Below, piece after piece: positions 1 to 4,014 of a stretch of DNA of 5,543 nt (positions are counted from its first letter, which is position 1; each line of letters starts with the position of its first letter). The DNA comes from Nitrososphaerota archaeon (GTDB lineage Archaea; Thermoproteota; Nitrososphaeria; Nitrososphaerales; Gagatemarchaeaceae), in contig VBPK01000153.1 in NCBI GenBank assembly GCA_005877225.1, forward strand, positions 1-5,543. The letters are read 5' to 3'. The notes beneath the pieces were generated by a model that saw only the letters and a program-made list of their open reading frames with translations, was not told where the DNA came from and did no database searches. Both the position numbers and the translations under genes were made by a program.

Positions 1-2
1 TC

Positions 3-125
3 GCACGAGTTCTGGAGTACCTACAAGCTTCCGGCAAGATAACTTTCAACAGCTCCAGAATCATATACACCGGCATCGACAACCCGAAGCTGCGCGAGCT
101 CTTCGAAACCAGCGTCCCCATTTAG
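3..125 (+). CDS. C-terminal 40 residues of a small unidentified protein, 5' end outside window
   Basis: An open frame enters from the left edge and ends with TAG at 123-125. It reads ARVLEYLQASGKITFNSSRI, then a YTGIDNPKLRELFETSVPI tail. The pattern of helix (VLEYLQASGK), short beta hairpin (ITFNSSRIIYTGI) and helix (NPKLRELFE) resembles the recognition-helix and wing end of small archaeal winged-helix proteins. This is resemblance only, because no diagnostic motif is present. The stop codon interlocks with the stop of the toxin remnant on the other strand (TAA at 122-124), so the two genes converge with their ends overlapping. It is the most coding-like frame of the three across this stretch, since the others are broken or implausible. 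Its function is not recognised. It could be a regulator or the DNA-binding half of another TA locus that begins outside the window. Confidence 0.5.
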   Translation, partial: ARVLEYLQASGKITFNSSRIIYTGIDNPKLRELFETSVPI

Positions 126-304
126 TAACCGAAGACCCTTTCGTACTCCTTGTGGGTCAGCAGGTCCAGAACAACCACCACAAGTCCGGACCCATCGTTA
201 AGACACGTGTAGCAGGAACGGTAGCCTTCTGGGTGCTCATACCGATAGAGGTTGTGAATTCCATGCTTCCTGACTTTCGGAGAGTACTTCTTGCAACCAT
301 TCTT
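122..304 (-). pseudogene. RelE-like toxin remnant, N-terminus missing
   Basis: Reading leftward from an in-frame TAG at 307-305, the frame encodes about 60 residues ending ..YRSCYTCLNDGSGLVVVVL and DLLTHKEYERVFGY. The preceding part carries KVRKHGIHNLYRYEHPEGYR. The order LYRYE - EGYRSCYT - hydrophobic strand - LLTHKEYERVFGY is the C-terminal beta-sheet and closing HKEY..FGY tail that I associate with small archaeal RelE/ParE-superfamily toxins. These are usually about 85-110 residues, so roughly the N-terminal helices are absent. There is no ATG, GTG or TTG in this frame after the upstream stop. A neighbouring frame just upstream reads VEEWLQEVLSE, which could be the lost part after a frameshift. 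No antitoxin gene lies upstream. The bacterial-like hydrolase block starts immediately beyond it, suggesting that an insertion or rearrangement removed the 5' end. An unusual start codon is the alternative, though I find it less likely. Confidence 0.5.
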
Positions 305-320
305 CTACTCACTTTGGCAA

Positions 321-328
321 TTTATTAA
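321..328 (+). promoter_or_regulatory. AT-rich TATA-like box upstream of alpha/beta hydrolase
   Basis: TTTATTAA lies 36-43 nt before the ATG at 364. That is too far for a leaderless archaeal transcript but compatible with a leader of about 12-14 nt. A bacterial reading is also possible, with TTGGCA at 315-320 as a -35 and TAATAC at 339-344 as a weak -10 (18-nt spacing). The sequence does not decide between them. Confidence 0.3.
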
Positions 329-333
329 GTATG

Positions 334-348
334 CAATGTAATACATTG
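334..348. promoter_or_regulatory. 15-bp perfect inverted repeat, operator-like
   Basis: CAATGTA-A-TACATTG is a perfect two-fold symmetric 15-mer between the TATA-like box and the hydrolase start codon, where a bound repressor would block initiation. The size and symmetry suit a dimeric helix-turn-helix regulator (for example TetR or MarR type). No such regulator is encoded in the window, so this is inference from position and symmetry. Confidence 0.35.
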
Positions 349-363
349 TGGGGACAAATCAAT

Positions 364-1260
364 ATGACCGAAACTACGGATTCGGACTCAGAGACTACCT
401 CTCGTTCGACCCGGCGGAGATTTCTCGGACAACTCGCTTTGGGAGGTGCCGCTGGTGCGGCTCTCCTTGCAAGCGGTGTACTTTCCTCTCCCCTTCCAGC
501 CGTCGCCGCCACACTACGAGAGAGCGAGACCGGTGTTGAACTCACTCCCACCGTCCGCTCGAACGGCATCAACGTCGTCCTGGTCCACGGCGTCTGGGCC
601 GATGCTACCAGCTACAGCGGAGTCATCCCGCTGCTGCTTGAAGAAGGCTATACCGTTTACGCACCACAGCTTCCGCTCACGACCCATCTTGCGGATGATG
701 TGACCGCGGCGCTCGGTGTCATACAGCAGGCCAAGGGACCGACCGTCTTGGTGGGGCATTCCTACGGTGGGGTGATAATCACAAACGCAGGGGCCGGACT
801 ATCCAACGTGATCGGCCTGGTATATTGCAACGCTTTCGCGCCCGATATGGGTGAGGTGCTTGGCCAATATTCTCCTGGACCAGGTCTTGCGAATGTGTTC
901 CCGGTGACGTATCCAAACAACTTTGGGACATTCCTGTTCTTTAATCAGCAGAAGTTCCGAGAGTCCTTCTGCGCGGATGTCGAGCGCCGAAAGGCAAGCA
1001 TCATGGCCACGGTACAGAAGCCAGCCAACGTGAATATCCTGAGCGATCCAACTACAGCAGTGGCGTGGAAGAGCATTCCATCATGGTATTTAATCGGAGG
1101 GAAAGATCAATTACTTCCGCCCTCTGTTCAGCAGTTCTTCGCCAGCCGCATGAAGGCCACAACGGTAACGGTTCCGGAGTCGAGCCATGCTTCCATCGTC
1201 TCGCATCCGCATAAGGTCTTCGAGCTGATTCAGGCTGCAGCAAAGCAAAACGATGATTAG
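364..1260 (+). CDS. Tat-exported alpha/beta-fold hydrolase (esterase-like)
   Basis: The product is 298 residues and begins with a twin-arginine signal: an acidic, Ser/Thr-rich n-region, RSTRRRFLG (14-22), then an Ala/Gly/Leu-rich hydrophobic stretch ending about residue 49 (AVAA). It is therefore expected to be exported folded. The mature part has the alpha/beta hydrolase landmarks in order: oxyanion-hole HGVW (75-78), nucleophile elbow GHSYG with Ser133, acid Asp248 in GGKDQLLPP, and His275 in ESSHASIVSHP. The family includes small-molecule esterases of the EstC/RdmC and plant methyl-esterase type; the substrate cannot be read from sequence. I chose the ATG at 364 over 331 because it follows a GGGGA motif (350-354), starts just before the signal peptide, and leaves room for the promoter. 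The gene looks bacterial in style (SD-led, Tat signal, close family in bacteria), unlike the leaderless archaeal genes to its right. A second hydrolase remnant follows 37 nt downstream, suggesting they arrived together. Confidence 0.85.
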   Translation: MTETTDSDSETTSRSTRRRFLGQLALGGAAGAALLASGVLSSPLPAVAATLRESETGVELTPTVRSNGINVVLVHGVWADATSYSGVIPLLLEEGYTVYAPQLPLTTHLADDVTAALGVIQQAKGPTVLVGHSYGGVIITNAGAGLSNVIGLVYCNAFAPDMGEVLGQYSPGPGLANVFPVTYPNNFGTFLFFNQQKFRESFCADVERRKASIMATVQKPANVNILSDPTTAVAWKSIPSWYLIGGKDQLLPPSVQQFFASRMKATTVTVPESSHASIVSHPHKVFELIQAAAKQNDD

Positions 1261-1287
1261 CTCGGTTTCCAATCGATCATGAGCAGC

Positions 1288-1291
1288 GGAG
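1288..1291 (+). promoter_or_regulatory. Shine-Dalgarno site for truncated chloroperoxidase-like gene
   Basis: GGAG sits 6 nt before the ATG at 1298. It supports that start and contrasts with the leaderless, SD-free starts of vapB, the AbrB antitoxin and the transporter. This is one of the reasons for reading the two hydrolase genes as imported bacterial DNA. Confidence 0.5.
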
Positions 1292-1297
1292 CATCAT

Positions 1298-1579
1298 ATG
1301 AGTACAATCACGACCCAAGATGGTACGCAAATTTGTTACAAGGACTGGGGTACGGGACAGCCAGTCGTCTTTAGTCACGGATGGCCACTGAGTGCGGGTG
1401 CCTGGGAGGACCAAATGTTGTTCCTGGCCTCCCGCGCATACCGATGCATCGCCCACGACCGCCGCGGTCACGGCCGCTCCAGCCAGGCTACGGACTTCGG
1501 TCTCGCCCCAAAACTTGCCAACTATTGGCGATTGAAATGTAATGCGCATTCAGAACTTGTTTGTCTCTGCCGTGCCTAG
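1298..1579 (+). pseudogene. Truncated chloroperoxidase-type alpha/beta hydrolase
   Basis: Residues 1-63 (to about position 1486) are a near-canonical N-terminus of the bacterial non-haem chloroperoxidase/arylesterase subfamily: MSTITTQDGTQICYKDWGTG, then the oxyanion-hole segment FSHGWPL (25-31) and HDRRGHGRSSQ (53-63). After GHGRSSQ the family normally continues through a GHSTGG nucleophile elbow to about 270-280 residues. Here the frame changes abruptly to about 30 unrelated residues and stops at 1579, inside repeat copy 1. The catalytic Ser, Asp and His are all missing, so the product cannot be an active hydrolase. The start is well supported by an SD at 1288-1291. The gene was probably the second of a two-gene bacterial segment and was cut at its right side during the rearrangement that placed it next to the repeat. 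The 82 bp between the break (about 1487) and the repeat (1569) match nothing I recognise. Confidence 0.8.
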
Positions 1580-1632
1580 GGTTCATTGCGCCTCCGCCGG
1601 GATATCATCCGCGCGTTGGGTGATAGGTAGCG
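1569..1632 (+). repeat. Dispersed hairpin repeat, copy 1
   Basis: First of four copies in the same orientation. It starts GCCGTGCCTAGGG, continues with the block GGTTCATTGCGCCTCCGCC shared by all copies, and ends with a hairpin: TATCATCC (1603-1610), 7-nt loop (1611-1617), GGGTGATA (1618-1625), 8 bp including one G-U pair. It differs from copy 3 at only two of 64 positions. It lies between the 3' end of the broken chloroperoxidase and the 3' end of vapC. To its right, AGCTTCCAG (1641-1649) is shared with the right flank of copy 2, so the element may once have been longer here. It is non-coding as far as I can tell. Confidence 0.9.
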
Positions 1633-1642
1633 ACTAACTGAG

Positions 1643-1673
1643 CTTCCAGAAGTAGTAGCGTGAAGGCTGGAAG
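1643..1673 (-). terminator. Hairpin downstream of vapC, possible transcript end
   Basis: CTTCCAG (1643-1649) and CTGGAAG (1667-1673) form a perfect 7-bp stem around a 17-nt loop, starting 9 nt past the vapC stop on the minus strand. No T-run follows, so it is a weak terminator candidate. It may instead be a 3'-end stabilising fold or chance. Confidence 0.25.
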
Positions 1674-1681
1674 AAGGATGC

Positions 1682-2086
1682 TCAGAGTTCCGATGAACCT
1701 CTTACCTCGACATACTTGGAGGCTGCTTTTGAAAGGCGTCCGTCGTCCGTGACCAAGGTAAGCTTTCGATCTTTGGCGGCGGCGATGTAAGCCGAGTCAT
1801 AGAAAGTCGTCCTCTCGTTTCTTGCAACATTCATGATGGAGACCAGGTCCATGTTGCGCACATTCATCTCCTTTGTCTGTTCCATCAACTTCGTTAGGAC
1901 TCCGAGTGTAGAATCGACCGCTTCAATAGTCAATTTGTTCTGAAGGACGCTCAGCCTCCAGAGAGTGTTGCCCGCTTCATAAGAGGTCAGGTCCAAGACG
2001 AAATGGCCTCTGACCACATCTAGCGCCTTCTGCCCCCGTGAGATTATGATGTTGAGGAGAGCCGAGGCATCAAGAAGGTAGGGCAA
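1682..2086 (-). CDS. vapC: VapC-family PIN-domain ribonuclease toxin
   Basis: A 134-residue single-domain PIN protein, the usual size for VapC toxins. These are Mg2+-dependent endoribonucleases that cut tRNA or rRNA when freed from their antitoxin. The acidic active-site set is complete: Asp6 in YLLDASALL, Glu37 in LTSYEAGNTLW, Asp97 in TFYDSAYIAAA, and Asp114/Asp115 in LVTDDGRL, so the enzyme should be active. The start is TTG at 2086-2084, directly abutting the vapB stop (TAA 2089-2087). It is supported by the family's habit of placing the first catalytic Asp at residue 4-6; no downstream ATG would keep that residue. A purine-rich GAAGGAAGG just upstream may serve as a ribosome site, but coupling to vapB translation seems likely. 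It is the second gene of a two-gene operon read from the promoter at 2337-2344. Confidence 0.92.
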   Translation of the reverse strand: MPYLLDASALLNIIISRGQKALDVVRGHFVLDLTSYEAGNTLWRLSVLQNKLTIEAVDSTLGVLTKLMEQTKEMNVRNMDLVSIMNVARNERTTFYDSAYIAAAKDRKLTLVTDDGRLSKAASKYVEVRGSSEL

Positions 2087-2314
2087 TTACCTTCCTTCTC
2101 TGCTTTCACGCACAGCCCTGACCAAGTCTTCTTTCGCCACTCTTCTCTTGAGTTTATGGCTGACCTCGTCAAGCGCAGTACGAAGTTTCTCCTCCTCAGC
2201 TTTTGCAACCTCCGCTTCCAGTGTCCTTCTGACCACCTTGCTTATCGAGATCCCGTACCTGCGAGCACGCTCTCTCAACTCCTTGGGAACCTTGGCAGAG
2301 ACTACCACTGACAT
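2087..2314 (-). CDS. vapB: VapB-type ribbon-helix-helix antitoxin
   Basis: A 75-residue protein immediately upstream of vapC with no gap. The N-terminus has the ribbon-helix-helix pattern: beta strand SVVVSAKV (2-9), first helix PKELRERARR (10-19), turn YGIS, second helix SISKVVRRTLEAEVAKAEEE (23-42). In this fold the strand dimerises and reads the operator DNA. The charged C-terminal half (KLRTALDEVSHKLKRRVAKE and onwards) is the expected toxin-binding tail that wraps the PIN active site. The protein should neutralise the adjacent VapC and autorepress its promoter. The ATG at 2314 lies 26-27 nt from the centre of the TATA box CTTATATC, and no SD is present, so the mRNA is probably leaderless. 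Repeat copy 2 begins 55 bp upstream, just beyond this promoter. Confidence 0.88.
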   Translation of the reverse strand: MSVVVSAKVPKELRERARRYGISISKVVRRTLEAEVAKAEEEKLRTALDEVSHKLKRRVAKEDLVRAVRESREGR

Positions 2315-2336
2315 GGGTCTACCTTTGACGTATTAC

Positions 2337-2344
2337 GATATAAG
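2337..2344 (-). promoter_or_regulatory. Archaeal TATA box of vapBC operon
   Basis: On the minus strand this reads CTTATATC. Its centre is about 26 nt from the vapB ATG, the spacing that puts the transcription start at or next to the start codon. The matching distance at the AbrB antitoxin and the similar distance at the transporter make this a pattern rather than an isolated match. Confidence 0.65.
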
Positions 2345-2368
2345 TATTACCGAGCGTGAATTCTTTTT

Positions 2369-2430
2369 GCCGTGCATAGGGTTCATTGCGCCTCCGCCGG
2401 GTATCATCCGCTCGTTGGGTGATAGGTGCC
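2369..2430 (+). repeat. Dispersed hairpin repeat, copy 2 (extended homology to 2486)
   Basis: Same left half as copy 1, with C-to-A in GTGCATAGGG and one base deleted before TATC. The hairpin TATCATCC (2402-2409) / GGGTGATA (2417-2424) is unchanged and the loop has one change (GCTCGTT). The copy lies between the divergent vapBC and AbrB/relE promoters. Homology with copy 3 continues rightward: TGAACA, GCCT, AGCTT, then GCGCACACCCC...CTTCAAC ending at 2486, matched by GCGTACACCCC...CTTCAAC ending at 3318. The full element is therefore probably about 116 bp here. Confidence 0.9.
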
Positions 2431-2562
2431 TCACGTATTGAACAAGTTGCCTGAAAGCTTCCAGCGCACACCCCTCCTACTTCAACGCGATACTCTACAG
2501 CCGCATCCTCTGAATCAGTGTGATAGGCCATCCGGCTGGAAGGTCAATCTGGTTCGGATGAA

Positions 2563-2570
2563 TTTAAATA
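2563..2570 (+). promoter_or_regulatory. Archaeal TATA box of AbrB-RelE operon
   Basis: TTTAAATA is centred 26-27 nt before the ATG at 2593, the same distance as at vapB. No Shine-Dalgarno motif lies between, so a leaderless transcript is expected. The site is about 75 bp right of the extended end of repeat copy 2. Confidence 0.7.
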
Positions 2571-2592
2571 CAGGTAGGAATATCTTACCCAT

Positions 2593-2874
2593 ATGGCAAA
2601 ACGGGTTCAAGGGATAGAATTCACCAGGGCAAGTTCGAAAGGGCAGATAGTCATACCGACCAAGATCAGGAAAAAGCTCGACATCAGAGAAGGAAGCGTG
2701 CTTGCCGTCGCTACTGAGAAAGACATGATCGTTCTGAAGAAGGTCGAATCCAGCCTGTCGGCCGAGGACCTGAAGAGCCTGAGGCTCGTTGAAGAGGCTT
2801 GGAAGGACATCGAAGAGGGCAGGTACGGCGTCCTTTCCAAAGAGGCATTCTTCAAAGAGCTGAAAGAATGGTAG
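2593..2874 (+). CDS. AbrB/SpoVT-domain antitoxin
   Basis: The product is 93 residues. Residues 8-53 form a swapped-hairpin AbrB-type DNA-binding domain: IEFTRASSKGQIVIPTKIRK, then KLDIREGSVLAVATEKDMIVLKK, with the characteristic SSKGQIVIP and LDIREGS segments. Dimers of this fold bind the operon's own promoter. The C-terminal part (about 55-93) is predicted helical and acidic (SAEDLKSLRLVEEAWKDIEE) and should occupy the toxin. The gene overlaps the RelE-like toxin by 7 nt (toxin ATG at 2868, antitoxin TAG at 2872-2874), a standard coupled antitoxin-toxin order. The start is fixed by the leaderless promoter TATA at 2563-2570. An archaeal AbrB plus RelE pairing is common, so the functional assignment is secure at family level, though I would not give it a specific locus name. 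Confidence 0.9.
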   Translation: MAKRVQGIEFTRASSKGQIVIPTKIRKKLDIREGSVLAVATEKDMIVLKKVESSLSAEDLKSLRLVEEAWKDIEEGRYGVLSKEAFFKELKEW

Positions 2875-3125
2875 AAATCCGTGGCATAGCCTACACCCAG
2901 AAGTTTGAACATGATGTCAGGAAAATTCGCGACAACTCTCTAAAGGAGAAGCTTGAGAAGCAGATTAGGAAGATTGCTGAGAACCCGGAATTCGGAAAGC
3001 CTCTGAGATACGGGCTCAAGGGCGAATGGACAATCCGAGTGGAGCCGTACAGACTGATTTACGCGGTCCAGGGAGACAGGCTCATCCTGCTCAGGTTCGA
3101 ACACAGGAAGAGCGTCTATGATTGA
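2868..3125 (+). CDS. relE: RelE/ParE-superfamily toxin (probable ribosome-dependent mRNA endonuclease)
   Basis: The product is 85 residues from the ATG at 2868, which overlaps the antitoxin's last codons. The longer frame open from 2799 is rejected because its extra N-terminus overlaps the antitoxin coding sequence. The fold is readable: strand IRGIAYTQKFEHDVRKI, a helical pair with SLKEKLEKQIRKIAENP, then the hallmark GKPLRYGLKGEWTIRVEPYR and LIYAVQGDRLILLRFEHRKS VYD. Arg57, Arg62, His79/Arg80 and Tyr84 sit where RelE-type toxins place residues that contact and cleave mRNA in the ribosomal A site, so it looks intact. Activity is normally held in check by the AbrB-type partner encoded just upstream. 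There is no separate promoter or SD, so translation probably couples to the antitoxin. Repeat copy 3 begins 71 bp beyond the stop. Confidence 0.9.
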   Translation: MVEIRGIAYTQKFEHDVRKIRDNSLKEKLEKQIRKIAENPEFGKPLRYGLKGEWTIRVEPYRLIYAVQGDRLILLRFEHRKSVYD

Positions 3126-3510
3126 AATCATTCAGATGGAAACTTACCCGACCTGCTGCTTCGACCAATCTAGCAATACCTGGCAATTCTTAGCCTCCCG
3201 TGCCTAGGGTTCATTGCGCCTCCGCCGGGATATCATCTGCGCGTTGGGTGATAGGTAGCGGACGGGCTGAACACCTCGCCTCGCCGGAGCTTGGTGCGTA
3301 CACCCCCGCTCCTTCAACTGATTCTTCGGAGATGACGGGGCCGGAGGAAAGGAGGAGGGGGTTGCCTCGACGGGGACAAAAGCGGTCGACCCATGGAACT
3401 GGCGTTCTGGTCAGTAGAACTATATCCTCCATTACCAAATAGGCAATCTCACCTCGTCACCTGGGTCAAGAACTCGCACAACGGAGACAGTCCTCAACAC
3501 CAACGCTCTC
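3126..3510. other. Gene-free stretch carrying repeat copy 3 and degraded coding sequence
   Basis: This stretch separates relE from the beta-sandwich fragment. Apart from repeat copy 3 and its extension to 3318, I see no promoter-like AT-rich box close enough to drive the next gene, and no convincing frame. From 3418 the frame of the downstream CDS is already open without a start codon and reads Ser/Thr-rich (NLTSSPGSRTRTTETVLNTN), which suggests the remains of a longer protein. Positions 3319-3417 are purine-rich on the plus strand (GGAGGAAAGGAGGAGG-like) with no recognised function. Confidence 0.4.
3197..3260 (+). repeat. Dispersed hairpin repeat, copy 3 (extended homology to 3318)
   Basis: Nearly identical to copy 1 (two differences in 64 positions), and 1628 bp from it. 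Hairpin: TATCATCT (3231-3238), loop GCGCGTT (3239-3245), GGGTGATA (3246-3253). The C-to-T change at the inner end turns a C-G pair into U-G and so keeps the stem. The right flank matches that of copy 2, ending in CTTCAAC at 3312-3318. It lies downstream of relE and upstream of the secreted-protein fragment. Confidence 0.9.
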
Positions 3511-3858
3511 ATGGTGTCGCGCGCCTGTACCTACAGCGCCGAAGGAAGCTTAATCCTGACGGTCGACAACGGCTCAAGTGGGAAACCGATCGGGTCGGTG
3601 CCGGTCCAGGTTGCGTACGTCGCAACTATCTGCTCTTCAACTGTTCAAACAAGCCTGGGAACGGTGCGCACGAATGGCAGTGGGATTGTTACCTTCTGCT
3701 GCGAGTTGGGTCAGTATTACTTCAACGTCAGTTATTTCAGCAATCACTACTCGTTCATCGCCACAATCGAAGCGCAGAAAACGACCTGCGTCACACTCAG
3801 AATTCCTTCTGGTGATCTGACAGTGCTCCATTCAGCGACGTTTACGAATTCCTGCTAA
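3511..3858 (+). CDS. Beta-sandwich (carboxypeptidase-regulatory/transthyretin-like) domain protein, probable fragment of a secreted protein
   Basis: The product is 115 residues if the ATG at 3511 is used. From residue 10 it reads as one small beta-sandwich domain: EGSLILTVDNGSSGKPIGSV, VPVQVAY, LGTVRTNGSGIVTF (52-62), GQYYFNVSYFSNHYSFIATI (67-86), TTCVTLRIPSGDLTV. The order LxxTVxDxxSGKPI / TNxxGxVxF / GxYxxxVxY is typical of extracellular carboxypeptidase-regulatory-like repeats. Six cysteines (6, 41, 63, 64, 93, 115) suggest disulfides outside the cell. There is no signal peptide, membrane anchor or promoter. The frame is open from 3418 with a Ser/Thr-rich linker that archaeal surface proteins often place before such domains. 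I read it as the C-terminal end of a larger surface protein whose N-terminus has been lost, although a short translated product cannot be excluded. It is bracketed by repeat copies 3 and 4. Confidence 0.55.
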   Translation: MVSRACTYSAEGSLILTVDNGSSGKPIGSVPVQVAYVATICSSTVQTSLGTVRTNGSGIVTFCCELGQYYFNVSYFSNHYSFIATIEAQKTTCVTLRIPSGDLTVLHSATFTNSC

Positions 3859-3871
3859 GTCTAGAGTCTAG
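3859..3871 (+). repeat. Short tandem TCTAGA-containing repeat after secreted-domain CDS
   Basis: GTCTAGAGTCTAGA is two tandem copies of a 7-mer immediately after the stop codon (3856-3858), each containing the palindrome TCTAGA. A small inverted repeat, CAAAT-TTTC-ATTTG, follows at 3886-3899. These may mark a transcript end or a junction, but nothing in the sequence shows a function. Confidence 0.3.
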
Positions 3872-3908
3872 AACATCTTAACAATCAAATTTTCATTTGG
3901 ACAATATG

Positions 3909-3970
3909 GCCGTGCATGGGTTCATTGCGCCTCCGCCGGGTATTGGCCGCGCGTCGGGCGATAGGTTACG
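3909..3970 (+). repeat. Dispersed hairpin repeat, copy 4 (most diverged)
   Basis: The left half is conserved (GTGCATGGG, then the shared GGTTCATTGCGCCTCCGCC). The right half is diverged but still folds: TATTGGCC (3941-3948), loop GCGCGTC (3949-3955), GGGCGATA (3956-3963). Relative to copies 1-3, one A-U pair becomes G-C on both sides, one C-G becomes U-G, and one wobble becomes a G-G mismatch. No CTTCAAC-type extension is seen on the right. It lies 44 bp past the 3' end of the transporter gene, on the opposite strand to it. Confidence 0.85.
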
Positions 3971-4014
3971 GCCGGCACACCTACCGACCGACCCACACAT
4001 GTCCTGCGCCTGTC

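Noticed and set aside
331..363. Upstream ATG start for the alpha/beta hydrolase, adding 11 residues
   Set aside because: It lies 2 nt after the TATA-like box and within the palindrome region. The ATG at 364 has an SD-like GGGGA and gives a normal Tat signal peptide.
1569..1632. Repeat as an IS200/IS605 right end or omega-RNA scaffold
   Set aside because: A terminal hairpin fits the general idea, but no TnpA or TnpB, no left-end partner hairpin and no recognisable cleavage tetranucleotide can be shown. Left as an untested possibility rather than called.
2319..2531. Minus-strand 70-residue frame over repeat copy 2, and the similar 75-residue frame at 3211-3438 over copy 3 (both containing PITQRADD)
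   Set aside because: The shared peptide comes from the shared repeat. Single-base deletions in copies 2 and 4 shift the frame relative to copies 1 and 3, so the repeat is not conserved as protein.
2799..2867. N-terminal extension of the RelE-like toxin to 2799
   Set aside because: The extension lies inside the antitoxin gene in another frame. The RelE fold begins at MVEIRGIAYT with the ATG at 2868.
3393..3815. 140-residue plus-strand frame overlapping the beta-sandwich CDS
   Set aside because: Its composition (Arg, Gln, His and Trp rich, no motif) is that of an off-frame shadow. The 3511 frame has a coherent domain pattern.
1569..3970. Repeats as integron attC sites, given GTTGGGT (fits GTTRRRY) in copies 1-3 and the cassette-like TA modules
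   Set aside because: No complementary RYYYAAC core stands at the other end, so the repeat does not fold into the long attC stem. The GTT straddles the loop of a small hairpin, copy 4 has GTCGGGC, the genes face both ways, and no integrase is present. Held only as an analogy.
1569..3970. CRISPR array
   Set aside because: Intervals are 700-800 bp and contain genes, the repeats vary, and no cas genes are seen.
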